Part shown: positions 40,520 to 48,541 of the stretch, one piece after another | How positions within the stretch are numbered: position 1 is the first letter of the stretch | Layout: each line of letters begins with the position of its first letter | Origin: Falsiroseomonas bella | GTDB taxonomy: Bacteria; Pseudomonadota; Alphaproteobacteria; Acetobacterales; Acetobacteraceae | NCBI RefSeq assembly: GCF_003173615.1 | Contig: NZ_QGNA01000007.1 | Location: forward strand, 178,246 to 242,245 | Direction of reading: 5' to 3' | Length of the DNA: 64,000 nucleotides | The notes under the pieces: model-generated | Databases searched by the model: none | What the model saw: the letters and a program-made list of their open reading frames with translations, nothing else | What the model was told of the DNA's origin: nothing | Program-made: the position numbers and the translations under genes

Positions 40520-41196
40520 CCGACGGCAGACCAGCCCGTCGGCGGCGGCAGGGCCACCATCTGACCAGGCTGCGACCGCGCGACACCGCTCAGAGAACTC
40601 GAGAGCCAGATGAACAGTTCTCGGAAGCTAAGGCCCTTCAGCTTGATGGGCGGGCGGCTTGGACTGCAGATCTGGGTGAGCCGGCCCATGTCGGCGCCTT
40701 CGACGCCCACGGCGAAGAACGAGAACGCCTTCCGCTCGGAGCCGTCACCTGCCCGGACGCGGTCGGCGGCGGCCTGCCAGTGGTCCGTGGGTGCACCATC
40801 CGTGATCAGGAACACCCAGGGCCGGTAGTAGCCGACACCGGCCTGCTTGTAGGTGGCCTTACGGGCCTCCAGCATGTCGAGGCCCTGCGTGATGGCTGCC
40901 CCCATTGGGGTGTCGCCGCTCGCGGTCAGGTGCGGGGGCTGAAAAACGTCAGCGGTCTGGAAGTCGAGGAGCGTTTGGACCGGGCCGAAAGTCATCATGG
41001 CGACCTCAACCCGCTGCATTGCCATGGAGTCCGAGGTCAACTCCTCCTTGAACGTGCGCAGGCCTTCGTTGAGCTCCGCAATGGGCTGCCCGTTCATTGA
41101 GTAGGACGTGTCAAGGAGAAGCAGGCAGGGGCACCTGGGCTCCGGATTTGCCACGAGATCGGGATAGGCGAACGGAATCTGGTCGCTCGAGCTCAT
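40516..41196 (-). CDS. TerY-like von Willebrand factor A domain protein
   Basis: A 226-residue VWA protein. The MIDAS metal site is [16 protein letters not shown] (D29-x-S-x-S), with the T in [10 protein letters not shown] and the D in [13 protein letters not shown]. It matches TerY-like proteins, which pair with PP2C and kinase genes (the TerY-P triad described by Aravind and co-workers as a predicted phosphorylation-based stress or defence system). ATG 41196 (MSSSDQIPF) has CAGGG upstream; a TTG 15 bp before is less likely. It is the first gene of the triad. Confidence 0.9.
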   Translation of the reverse strand: MSSSDQIPFAYPDLVANPEPRCPCLLLLDTSYSMNGQPIAELNEGLRTFKEELTSDSMAMQRVEVAMMTFGPVQTLLDFQTADVFQPPHLTASGDTPMGAAITQGLDMLEARKATYKQAGVGYYRPWVFLITDGAPTDHWQAAADRVRAGDGSERKAFSFFAVGVEGADMGRLTQICSPSRPPIKLKGLSFRELFIWLSSSLSGVARSQPGQMVALPPPTGWSAVG

Positions 41197-41666
41197 CGCA
41201 ATGCCCTGCAAAGGTTACGAGCAAGTCATAGCCCGGTGGCTCACGGTTGCGCTAGCTGCGCGCTTATCCTCCCGCGCGTTAGGCCCTCTTCGGCAGTCTG
41301 CTTAAGCGCAGGCCAGTTACGCGTAGCAAGTCAGCGGCCTCCGGCGGGTGGCTGCCATGCGGCTCGACCGGTCCCAGCCGATCTCGGGGTTGAGTGCGAT
41401 TTTCCGTTCTCCGGGACTCTCCGATGGCCGAAGTGCCTGCTGAATTCCATCAAGGTCGGTGAGGAAAATATCCTTTGAAATCAATAACACAAAGCTTGAT
41501 GGATAAATCGGCCCGCCCCCGAGGTTTGGAGACCTGTGGCCCAATCAGAGAGAGAATTCGGCCTCGTTCCGGCAGGGCACCATCAAGGTCCGCGCGCAAA
41601 CCCCGGCCAAACCTGCACGACAGAGCCGTGCACTGACCAGGAGAGACAGGTTGTGAGAGAGAAGAA
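41197..41666. other. Intergenic region at island boundary, 470 bp
   Basis: No gene is supported. Short frames on both strands look accidental or are remnants. An AT-rich patch at 41461-41510 (ATATCCTTTGAAATCAATA) stands out in the GC-rich background. It ends exactly at the CCA end of tRNA-Gly, so it may hold an integration scar, an att site or the triad promoter. Confidence 0.5.
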
Positions 41667-41741
<75 letters not shown>

Positions 41742-41816
41742 GCTCCGTGCGGTGGCGGGCTTTTAGCAGCCCGGATCGGGATTGCAAGCCACCCTCTCGC
41801 ACGGCATCTCGCCCCC

Positions 41817-42326
41817 ATGCCCGAGACACCCGAAAGCCTGCTCGCGCGCCTCGACGCGCTGGGAATCGCCCACCGCACCGTGCGCCACCCGCCCGTCTTC
41901 ACGGTGGAGGAAAGCAAGGCGCTCCGACCGGATCTGCCCGGCGGGCATTCCAAGAACCTGTTCCTCAAGCCGCAGAAATCGCCGGGCCCCTTCCTCCTCG
42001 TCGTGTTGCAGGAGGACCGGCGCGTCTCGGTCAACGCGCTGGCCCGCGGCCTCGGCGCGCGGCGGGTCGCCTTCGGGCCGGCGGAGGACCTGATGACGCA
42101 GCTCGGCGTGGAGCCCGGCTCGGTGACGCCCTTCGGCCTGGTCAACGCGGCGCCCGGTGCCGTGCGGCCCGTCTTCGACCGACAGCTGATGCAGGCGCAT
42201 GAGTGGGTGAACTTCCACCCGCTGACCAACGCCATGACCACCGCCATACGGCCCGCCGACCTGCTGGGCTTCCTCGAACGCCTCGGCCACCGGCCCGAGC
42301 TGGTGGACCCGCCGGAAGCGCCCTGA
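41817..42326 (+). CDS. Proline-tRNA editing (YbaK/ProX-type) deacylase
   Basis: A 169-residue protein with the YbaK/ProX fold: HRTVRHPPVFTVEESKALRP, HSKNLFLKPQKSPGPFLLVV and LGVEPGSVTPFGLVNA. These free-standing domains hydrolyse mischarged aminoacyl-tRNA, usually Ala-tRNA(Pro). ATG 41817 begins MPETPESLLARLDALGIAHR. It is the first chromosomal gene after the tRNA-Gly and reads away from it. Confidence 0.85.
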   Translation: MPETPESLLARLDALGIAHRTVRHPPVFTVEESKALRPDLPGGHSKNLFLKPQKSPGPFLLVVLQEDRRVSVNALARGLGARRVAFGPAEDLMTQLGVEPGSVTPFGLVNAAPGAVRPVFDRQLMQAHEWVNFHPLTNAMTTAIRPADLLGFLERLGHRPELVDPPEAP

Positions 42327-42398
42327 ACCGGCGCCGGCCGGGCCACCCATTGCCCTCCGCGGCCCGGCTGCGCATGTATCGGTGCGAAAGCCTTGGGA

Positions 42399-43361
42399 AT
42401 GCCAGAGATGGACGTGATCTTCGACCCAACCCGCCAGACCGCGCCCGGCGGAGCGGCCGCGCCCGACGGCGCCGACATCATCAAGGACGGCGACCAGCGG
42501 ACGTTCATGCAGGATGTCGTGCAGGCCAGCCGGGAGGTTCCCGTGCTGGTGGATTTCTGGGCGACCTGGTGCGGCCCCTGCAAGACGCTGACGCCGACGC
42601 TCGAGAAGGTGGTGAAGGCCGCGCAGGGCCGCGTGCGCCTAGTCAAGATCGACATCGACAAGAACCGCGCCCTGGTCCAGCAGTTGGCGCAGATGGGTCT
42701 GCCGCTGCAGTCGGTGCCGACCGTGGTCGGCTTCGTGCAGGGCCAGATCGCGGACCTGTTCCAGGGCGCGCTGCCGGAAGGCGAGGTGAAGAAGTTCGTC
42801 GAGAACCTCCTCAAGGCCGGCGGCGGCAGCCTGCCCGGCGCCGACCTGCTGGCCGAGGCGAAGGCCGCCGCCGAGCAGGGCGACCACAACACGGCGCTCC
42901 AGCTCTTCGCCGCCCTGGTCGAGGCCGAGCCGGAGAACCCCGAGGCCTTCGCCGGCCTCGCCCGCGCGCTGATGGCGCTGGGCGAGGAGGAGCAGGCGCA
43001 GCAGGTGCTCGACCAGGTGCCCGACAAGCTGAAGGAGCATGCGGAGGTCGTCTCTGTCCGCTCCGCGCTGCAGCTCGCGATCGAGGGCCGCGCCGCGCGC
43101 GAGAAGCTCGGCGAGTTCGAGCGGCGCCTCGCCGCCGACCCCGACGACCACGCGGCGCGGATCGAGCTCGCGGTCGCGCTGAACGCCATGGAGGAGCGGG
43201 CGAAGGCGGTGGATGCGCTGATCGAGGCGATCCGGCGCGACAAGGCCTGGAACGAGGAAGCGGCGCGCAAGCAGTTGCTGAAGTTCTTTGAGGCCTGGGG
43301 ATTCGACGACCCCGCGACCCTTGCAGGACGCCGGAAGCTCTCCACCCTTCTGTTCCGTTGA
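42399..43361 (+). CDS. Thioredoxin-like protein with TPR region (CnoX/YbbN type)
   Basis: A protein of about 320 residues. A thioredoxin domain (about residues 45-145) has VLVDFWATWCGPCKTLTPTL with an active CGPC, and VPTVVGFVQGQIADLFQGAL. The C-terminal half is a helical TPR-like repeat region (GDHNTALQLFAALVEAEPEN, AADPDDHAARIELAVALNAM), the CnoX (YbbN) layout, a chaperone-linked thioredoxin. Start is 42399 or 42408. Stress protection of proteins from oxidation is the known role of the family. Confidence 0.85.
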   Translation: MPEMDVIFDPTRQTAPGGAAAPDGADIIKDGDQRTFMQDVVQASREVPVLVDFWATWCGPCKTLTPTLEKVVKAAQGRVRLVKIDIDKNRALVQQLAQMGLPLQSVPTVVGFVQGQIADLFQGALPEGEVKKFVENLLKAGGGSLPGADLLAEAKAAAEQGDHNTALQLFAALVEAEPENPEAFAGLARALMALGEEEQAQQVLDQVPDKLKEHAEVVSVRSALQLAIEGRAAREKLGEFERRLAADPDDHAARIELAVALNAMEERAKAVDALIEAIRRDKAWNEEAARKQLLKFFEAWGFDDPATLAGRRKLSTLLFR

Positions 43362-43433
43362 CGGGCCCCGGCCCGCGCCGTCGGAAGCTTCCGACAGTGT
43401 CAGGCGCCGCGCCGCGCGACCGAGCAGGAGACC

Positions 43434-44093
43434 ATGCCAGCCTTCCATCCGGCCTTCGCGGATCTCCCCACGGAGATCCCGGTCTTCCCGCTCTCCGGCG
43501 CGCTGCTGCTGCCGGAGGGACGCCTGCCGCTCAACATCTTCGAGCCGCGCTACCTGGCGATGGTCGAGGATTCGCTCGGCGCCGGGCGGATGTTGGGCAT
43601 GGTGCAGGGCGATCCCTCGCTGCCGCGCATCGGCAGCGATTCGCAGCTGTTCAAGGTCGGCTGCCTCGGCCGCGTCTCCTCCTTTGCGGAGACCGATGAC
43701 GGCAGGCTGCTGATCACGCTCACCGGCGTGATCCGCTACCGCATCGCCGAGGAGATCGGCGGGCGCCGCGGCTATCGCCGGGTGCGCGCCGACTATGCCG
43801 CCTACGAGGCCGACCTCTCCGCCGAGCGCCCGGCGCCGCAGCTCGACCGCGCGGCGCTGCTGGGTGCGCTGCAGCCCTATTTCCGCGCGCGCGGCATCGA
43901 GGCCAACTGGGAGGCGGTGGAGCAGACCGGGGACGCGATGCTGGTCACCACGCTCTGCATGGTCTGCCCCTTCGACGTGCGGGAGAAGCAGGCGCTGCTG
44001 GAAGTGGCGAGCGTCGAGGAACGCGCGCGCATGCTGGTGGCGCTGATGCAGATGGACAGCCACGGCATGGCGCCCGAGGGCCGCCCAAGCTAG
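43434..44093 (+). CDS. LON substrate-binding domain protein
   Basis: A 219-residue protein matching the LON N-terminal (substrate-binding) domain as a stand-alone protein: EIPVFPLSGALLLPEGRLPL, NIFEPRYLAMVEDSLGAGRM, GVIRYRIAEEI and LCMVCPFDVREKQALLEVAS. Such proteins occur widely in alphaproteobacteria and lack the protease part; a role in protein quality control is assumed. It follows the thioredoxin-TPR gene by about 70 bp and precedes a Trm112-like gene. Confidence 0.9.
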   Translation: MPAFHPAFADLPTEIPVFPLSGALLLPEGRLPLNIFEPRYLAMVEDSLGAGRMLGMVQGDPSLPRIGSDSQLFKVGCLGRVSSFAETDDGRLLITLTGVIRYRIAEEIGGRRGYRRVRADYAAYEADLSAERPAPQLDRAALLGALQPYFRARGIEANWEAVEQTGDAMLVTTLCMVCPFDVREKQALLEVASVEERARMLVALMQMDSHGMAPEGRPS

Positions 44094-44123
44094 AGAGGGC
44101 TCCTGAGACCAAGGGGTGCTGAG

Positions 44124-44324
44124 ATGAGCGGCGAGACGGGCGTGGCGACGGGCGGCTTGGTGGATCCGCGGTTGCTGGAGATCCTGGTCTGTCCGGTGAC
44201 CAAGGGCCCGCTGCGCTACGACCGCGAGCGCGGCGAGCTGGTCAGCGAGAAGGCCGGCCTCGCCTATCCGATCCGCGACGGCATCCCGGTGATGCTGCCC
44301 GAGGAAGCCCGCAAGCTGGATTGA
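44124..44324 (+). CDS. Trm112 family protein
   Basis: A 66-residue protein: [40 protein letters not shown] and LPEEARKL, the compact Trm112/UPF0434 fold. In bacteria it is thought to help partner methyltransferases or protein stability; its zinc cysteines are reduced to one (CPVTKGPL). It lies between the LON-domain gene and a DUF971 gene, a common order in alphaproteobacteria. Confidence 0.9.
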   Translation: MSGETGVATGGLVDPRLLEILVCPVTKGPLRYDRERGELVSEKAGLAYPIRDGIPVMLPEEARKLD

Positions 44325-44349
44325 GGCGAGGCCTCGGCCCGCCACGACC

Positions 44350-44718
44350 ATGCCCACGCCCACCGAGATCCGCCTGAACCGCGCCGAGCGCGTGCTGCAT
44401 GTCAGCTTCGACAGCGGCGAGCGCTTCGCCCTGCCGGCAGAATACCTGCGCGTCGAAAGCCCCTCGGCCGAGGTCCAGGGCCACGGGCCGGGCCAGCGGG
44501 TGATCGTGCCCGGGCGCCGGCATGTCGGCATCATGCGGATCGAGCCGGTGGGCAACTACGCGGTGCGCCTGGTCTTCGACGACCTGCACGACACCGGCAT
44601 CTACTCCTGGGACTACCTGCTCCAGCTCGGCCGAGAGCAGGCTGAGCGCTGGGCGGCGTATGAGCAGGCGATCGCCGCGCGGGGGCTCAGCCGCGACCCG
44701 CCCAGGCGCGGCGACTGA
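44350..44718 (+). CDS. DUF971 (gamma-butyrobetaine hydroxylase N-terminal-like) protein
   Basis: A 122-residue protein with the DUF971 pattern: PTEIRLNRAERVLHVSFDSG, RFALPAEYLRVESPSAEVQG, VGIMRIEPVGNYAVRLVFDD and HDTGIYSWDYLLQLG. The domain, related to the N-terminal part of gamma-butyrobetaine hydroxylase, has been linked to iron-sulfur protein maturation. It follows the Trm112 gene in the same direction with a 25-bp gap. Confidence 0.85.
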   Translation: MPTPTEIRLNRAERVLHVSFDSGERFALPAEYLRVESPSAEVQGHGPGQRVIVPGRRHVGIMRIEPVGNYAVRLVFDDLHDTGIYSWDYLLQLGREQAERWAAYEQAIAARGLSRDPPRRGD

Positions 44719-44727
44719 ACCGCCCGG

Positions 44728-45135
44728 TCAGTGCCGGGTGGCCGCCGGTCCGCGGCGCGACGGCGTCCTGGCCGGGCCGCGCTTGGCCTGGGCCTTCACC
44801 CGCTGCGTCGCCGCACGCGCCGGGACCGGACGCTTCGGAGCAGGCGCGGGTTTCTCCTCGGCCGGCGCCTCGGCCGGCTCATCCGCCGCCTGCTGCGGCG
44901 CCGGAAGGGGCTCGGCCGTCATCGGGGCCGCGGGCTCCGACCGCGCGGGAGCGACTGTCGCGCCCTGCATCGTCGCCGTCATCGCCTGCGTCCAGAACTG
45001 CATGGTCTGGCGCTGCCATTCGGTGGCCATCGCGGCCTGCTGCCGCGCGAATTCGGCCGTCCAGAAGCCGCGCCAGGCGCCGGCGGCGGCATTCGCCGCG
45101 CTGAGCCACTGGCTCAGGAAGGGGTTGCTGCTCAT
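44728..45135 (-). CDS. Phasin-like protein
   Basis: A 135-residue protein. The first 60 residues (MSSNPFLSQWLSAANAAAGA, EFARQQAAMATEWQRQTMQF) form an amphipathic helix region typical of phasins, and the rest is an Ala/Pro/Lys-rich tail ending KRGPARTPSRRGPAATRH. Phasins coat polyhydroxyalkanoate granules. A TGC-rich site and perfect inverted repeat (45171-45197) lie just upstream, of a kind seen before phasin genes. Convergent with the DUF971 gene. Confidence 0.55.
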   Translation of the reverse strand: MSSNPFLSQWLSAANAAAGAWRGFWTAEFARQQAAMATEWQRQTMQFWTQAMTATMQGATVAPARSEPAAPMTAEPLPAPQQAADEPAEAPAEEKPAPAPKRPVPARAATQRVKAQAKRGPARTPSRRGPAATRH

Positions 45136-45170
45136 GTCCGCATGTCCTCTGTCGTCGCCGATTGCTTATG

Positions 45171-45197
45171 GTGCAGTGCAGCATAGATGGCTATGCT
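45171..45197 (-). promoter_or_regulatory. TGC-rich motif and perfect inverted repeat upstream of phasin-like gene
   Basis: The minus strand reads TGCTGCACTGCAC (45183-45171), resembling TGC-rich PhaR-type operators. It overlaps a perfect 7-bp inverted repeat AGCATAG-ATGG-CTATGCT (45180-45197). It lies 36 bp before the phasin-like start, where a repressor could block transcription. Confidence 0.4.
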
Positions 45198-45342
45198 GAC
45201 TTTGCGGACCGGCATGACGATTCCGCGAGACGGAGGCTCTCCGGATCGCCAGTGCAGCACTTCGCGCGTTGCGACGCAGCATGAGCCGGCCTAGCCTGCC
45301 TTCCGACCATGGGGAGGTCATCCATCCGTCACGAGGTGCAAC

Positions 45343-45597
45343 GTGGGCCGCCTGACAGCTGTTTCCTTCCGCTCCTACCGGGGCCATCAGATCGAGTTGC
45401 GGGACAGCGGCCGCGACCGTTGCCAGGTGATCATCCACCCGCCCGGTGGCCGCGGCGCCCCGCATGAGCTCACCCCGGCGGAGGGCGGCGCGACGCTCGC
45501 CGCGATGGTCACCCAGGCCAAGGCGATGATCGACGCGGTGATGGGGCCCCGCCCGGAGCCGATGCGTCCGCACGGGGGCTTCAGCCGCCGCGCCTGA
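45343..45597 (+). CDS. Hypothetical protein, 84 aa
   Basis: An 84-residue protein from GTG 45343 with GAGGT 6 bp upstream: VSFRSYRGHQIELRDSGRDR, CQVIIHPPGGRGAPHELTPA and ATLAAMVTQAKAMIDAVMGP. It is basic and compact. No family recognised. It lies between the phasin-like gene (divergent) and the DUF1127 gene (convergent). Confidence 0.6.
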   Translation: MGRLTAVSFRSYRGHQIELRDSGRDRCQVIIHPPGGRGAPHELTPAEGGATLAAMVTQAKAMIDAVMGPRPEPMRPHGGFSRRA

Positions 45598-45611
45598 GCG
45601 CGGCGCCGCCT

Positions 45612-45869
45612 TCAGGACAGGTTCAACCAGCCGGCTTCGCGCCTCAGGACGCGTTCGCGCTCGCCGCGAAAATGTTCCCGCAGTTGCCAGGCCGAGACCC
45701 CGATGTCGCGGAGCGTCGCCGCGTCGAGGCGCGCGATCTCTGCCAGGGTGCGCTGCTCCGCGCGCCACAGCCGGAAGCGCAGGGCGAGGCGTGCCAGCGG
45801 CCGCGGCAGCACGGGGTCCGGAGCCGGCATCGCATCGCCGGGCAGGTGGATGAAGGCGGGGACACGCAT
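45612..45869 (-). CDS. DUF1127 domain protein
   Basis: An 85-residue protein. The C-terminal half has FRLWRAEQRTLAEIARLDAA, TLRDIGVSAWQLREHF and a basic end, the DUF1127 pattern (usually RxxxxLxxLsdrxLrDIGlsR). DUF1127 proteins in alphaproteobacteria are small, stress-responsive and can bind RNA or regulators of phosphate and carbon metabolism. AGGAG lies upstream of ATG 45869, as CCAGGAGACCTCCG. Confidence 0.85.
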   Translation of the reverse strand: MRVPAFIHLPGDAMPAPDPVLPRPLARLALRFRLWRAEQRTLAEIARLDAATLRDIGVSAWQLREHFRGERERVLRREAGWLNLS

Positions 45870-46059
45870 CGGAGGTCTCCTGGCTGGCCCCTCCGCCGGC
45901 ACCTTGCCGGGGCGGGGGCGATGCCGGGGATCCTGCCGAGCTGACCTTGCACCCTCATGTCGCCAAGCATTGCGGCGCCGGGAATCGCGTTGCGCGCATG
46001 TCGGCGCGCAGGCGGCCGCGCGACACGCAGATTGCCGTCGTGGCGGATGTTGCGCGGGG

Positions 46060-47055
46060 CTACTCGTCGCGGCGCGGCCGCGCCAGCAGCCGCCCCATCG
46101 CATCGCCCACCGAGACGCCGCCGGCCAGCAGGTCGGCCACCGCCGCGCAGATCGGCAACTCCACGCCGACTTCCGCGGCCCGCGCCACGATCGCCGGCGC
46201 CGTCTCCACGCCTTCCGCCACGCCGACGCGGGTGGCCAGCGCATCGGCCAGGCTCGCGCCGCGCGCGAGCTCGACGCCGAGCGAGGTGTTGCGGCTGCCC
46301 GGCCCGGTGGTGGTCAGCAGCAGGTCGCCGAGGCCTGACAGGCCCGCCGCCGTCTCCGCCCTCCCGCCGAGCGCGACCGTCAGGCGCGACAGCTCCGCCA
46401 GGCCCCGCGTGACGAGCGCGGCGCGGGCGTTCTCGCCGAGGCCGGCGCCGATCACCGCGCCCGCGGCGATGGAGATGACGTTCTTCGCCGCGCCACCCAC
46501 CTGCACGCCCATCGGGTCGTCGCCGCCATAGATTCGGAAGCCGGCGGTGCCGAGCAGGTCGCCCGCCGTCTTGCGCAGCGCCGCATCCGCGCTCGCCAGC
46601 ACGGCGGCGGCGGGCAGGCCCTTGGCGATCTCATGGGCGAAGTTCGGCCCGGAGAGCACCGCCGCGGGGCGACCGGGGCGCAGCGCCTCCAACACCTCCA
46701 GCGGGAAGCGCAGCGTGCCGCGCTCGACGCCCTTGGCGCAGACCACCACCGGCGCGCCGGTGTCGGGCAGCGCCATCAGCACGGGCCGCAGGAACTGCGC
46801 CGGGACGACGAGCAGCACGAAGAGCGCATCGGCCAGCGCGGCGGCGGGATCGGCCGTCACTTCGATCGCCGGGGAGAGCGTCACGCCGGGCAGGTAGGTG
46901 GCGTTCTGCCGGCTTTCCGCCATCGCCGCGGCGCGGTCGGGGTTGCGGGCCCAGAGGCCCACGGCATTGCCGGCGCGCGCCGCCTGCACCGCCAGCGCAG
47001 TGCCCCAGGCGCCCGCGCCGAGCACCGCGATGCGTCGCCTTGGGCGTCCGGGCAT
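46060..47055 (-). CDS. gpsA: Glycerol-3-phosphate dehydrogenase [NAD(P)+]
   Basis: A 331-residue enzyme that reduces dihydroxyacetone phosphate to sn-glycerol 3-phosphate for phospholipid synthesis. RIAVLGAGAWGTALAVQAAR is the NAD(P) Rossmann motif GAGAWG. LSGPNFAHEIAKGLPAAAVL, GVQVGGAAKNVISIAAGAVI (catalytic Lys region) and LGDLLLTTTGPGSRNTSLG are family-defining. Start is at 47055, 4 bp from the RlmJ stop, so the two are likely co-transcribed. Confidence 0.95.
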   Translation of the reverse strand: MPGRPRRRIAVLGAGAWGTALAVQAARAGNAVGLWARNPDRAAAMAESRQNATYLPGVTLSPAIEVTADPAAALADALFVLLVVPAQFLRPVLMALPDTGAPVVVCAKGVERGTLRFPLEVLEALRPGRPAAVLSGPNFAHEIAKGLPAAAVLASADAALRKTAGDLLGTAGFRIYGGDDPMGVQVGGAAKNVISIAAGAVIGAGLGENARAALVTRGLAELSRLTVALGGRAETAAGLSGLGDLLLTTTGPGSRNTSLGVELARGASLADALATRVGVAEGVETAPAIVARAAEVGVELPICAAVADLLAGGVSVGDAMGRLLARPRRDE

Positions 47056-47059
47056 GGCC

Positions 47060-47893
47060 TCAATTCTCCTCGGTGATCCGCGTCACCGTTGCCGATGCGC
47101 CATCCTCGCCCCGGCCGAGCCCGGCGAGCAAGGCTTCCAGGATCGCCTGCGCCCTCTCGGCGAAGCCGAAGGGCGCATTGGCCACCAGCAGCCCGCACCC
47201 ATTGAGGCGTGCGGGATCGGTCGGCTCGCGCAGCGTGAACTCGCAGGCGATGCAGTCGGGCACGCGTGCCTCGCGCAGCGCCGTGTGGAAGGCGCGCACC
47301 GGGGCGCGATGCTTGATGGGGTACCAGGCCGCGACGATCCCGGCGCGGAAGCGGTGGCGCAGCGCGGCGATCGCGGCGGCAAGGCGCTCGAACTCGCCCT
47401 CCTGCTCGAAGGGTGGGTCGATCAGCACCAGGCCACGGCGCTCGGGGAAGGGGGTCAGCGCCGTCACCGCCTCCCAGGCGTCGCGCTTGTGCACCGCCAC
47501 CTGCGGGTCGCCGCGGAACGCCGCCTTCAGCGTGGCATGGTCCTCGGGGTGCAGTTCGCAGAGCGCCAGGCGGTCGTCCGGCCGCAGCAGCGCGCGGATC
47601 AGCGCGGGCGAGCCGGGATAGGCGGCGGGGAAGCCGGCCCCGCGCACCTGCGCCAGATAGTCTTCCAGGGCCGGCGGCGGCGTCCCCGCCGCCAGCCGCC
47701 CGATGCCCTCGCGCCACTCGCCCGTGCGCTGCGGCTCCGGCGCCGAGAGATCGTAGCGACCTATGCCCGCATGGGTGTCGAGGACGCCGAAAGGCTTCTG
47801 CTTCGCCAGCAGCCCGCGCAGCAGCGCCAGCAGCAGCGCGTGCTTGAGGCAGTCGGCGAAATTGCCGGCGTGGAAGGCGTGCCTGTAGTTCAC
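47060..47893 (-). CDS. rlmJ: 23S rRNA (adenine2030-N6)-methyltransferase RlmJ
   Basis: A 277-residue RlmJ: MNYRHAFHAGNFADCLKHAL at the N-terminus, FGVLDTHAGIGRYDLSAPE for AdoMet binding, GLVLIDPPFEQEGEFERLAA with the DPPF catalytic motif, and AAWYPIKHRAPVRAFHT. It methylates A2030 in 23S rRNA. The gene is followed immediately by gpsA and divergent from nothing close; upstream is a short lipoprotein gene. Confidence 0.95.
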   Translation of the reverse strand: MNYRHAFHAGNFADCLKHALLLALLRGLLAKQKPFGVLDTHAGIGRYDLSAPEPQRTGEWREGIGRLAAGTPPPALEDYLAQVRGAGFPAAYPGSPALIRALLRPDDRLALCELHPEDHATLKAAFRGDPQVAVHKRDAWEAVTALTPFPERRGLVLIDPPFEQEGEFERLAAAIAALRHRFRAGIVAAWYPIKHRAPVRAFHTALREARVPDCIACEFTLREPTDPARLNGCGLLVANAPFGFAERAQAILEALLAGLGRGEDGASATVTRITEEN

Positions 47894-47951
47894 GCCGGCG
47901 GGCTAGCCCGCGCCCCGATGGGGCGCAAGCACCGCCCCTGCCGTCGCCGCT

Positions 47952-48158
47952 CTACCGCCCGGTGACCGCCCCGCCCACCGCGCCGAGGCCGCCGCCGATC
48001 AGCGCGCCCTTGCCGGCATCGCCGGAGAGCGACCCCACGGCCGCGCCTGCGCCGGCGCCCAGCAGGCCGCCGCTGACGGCGCGCGTACCGCGCGATTCGC
48101 CGCAGGCGGCCAGTGCCAGGGCCATCGCCCCGACGAGCAGCAAGGAAGTGTTCCGCAT
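47952..48158 (-). CDS. Glycine-zipper lipoprotein, 68 aa
   Basis: A 68-residue lipoprotein: MRNTSLLLVGAMALALAACG is a signal with lipobox LAAC. The mature part is dominated by a glycine zipper (SGGLLGAGAGAAVGSLSGDA, GALIGGGLGAVGGAVTG). Such small proteins insert in the outer membrane or bind peptidoglycan-linked proteins. AGGAG lies before ATG 48158. A short upstream frame may extend it by 6 residues, but lacks a better site. Confidence 0.8.
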   Translation of the reverse strand: MRNTSLLLVGAMALALAACGESRGTRAVSGGLLGAGAGAAVGSLSGDAGKGALIGGGLGAVGGAVTGR

Positions 48159-48222
48159 CGCGCTCTCCTTTCGCATCAGCACCCGGCAACGCGCGGAGGG
48201 CGCAGAAGGATGCGGGGCCCGG

Positions 48223-48522
48223 TCAACCGGCGGGTTCGGAGAGCGCCGCGGCCAGCCTGGCCGCCTCCGCCGCGACGGCGCGGCCGAGCGGGCTGTCGGG
48301 CGGGATCTCCGGGCCGAGCAGCGCCTCCGGCGCCGCGAGCCGCGCCAGCACCGCCTTGCGCTGGTCCGGCGGCGCCGCCCGCAGCAGCGCTCCGAGGGCG
48401 AAGCGGGTGACCATGCCATAGGCCTCCTGCTGCAGCTGCTCGCGCCGGATCTCCTTCAGCAGATCGGTGATGGCGTCGAGCGTCTCGCGGAGATCGCCGC
48501 TGCGGACGACGGGTGAGCGCAT
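48223..48522 (-). CDS. Hypothetical protein, 99 aa
   Basis: A 99-residue helical protein: MRSPVVRSGDLRETLDAITD, LLKEIRREQLQQEAYGMVTR and AAPPDQRKAVLARLAAPEAL. No family recognised; the helices suggest an oligomeric or regulatory protein. It sits 19 bp downstream of TsaD in the same direction and may be co-transcribed. Confidence 0.6.
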   Translation of the reverse strand: MRSPVVRSGDLRETLDAITDLLKEIRREQLQQEAYGMVTRFALGALLRAAPPDQRKAVLARLAAPEALLGPEIPPDSPLGRAVAAEAARLAAALSEPAG

Positions 48523-48541
48523 CTTTTTGACCTTCCCAGGC

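Noticed and set aside
41236..41544. Short frames on both strands before tRNA-Gly
   Set aside because: Neither has a clear start site, motif or neighbour support; they may be remnants but cannot be called genes.
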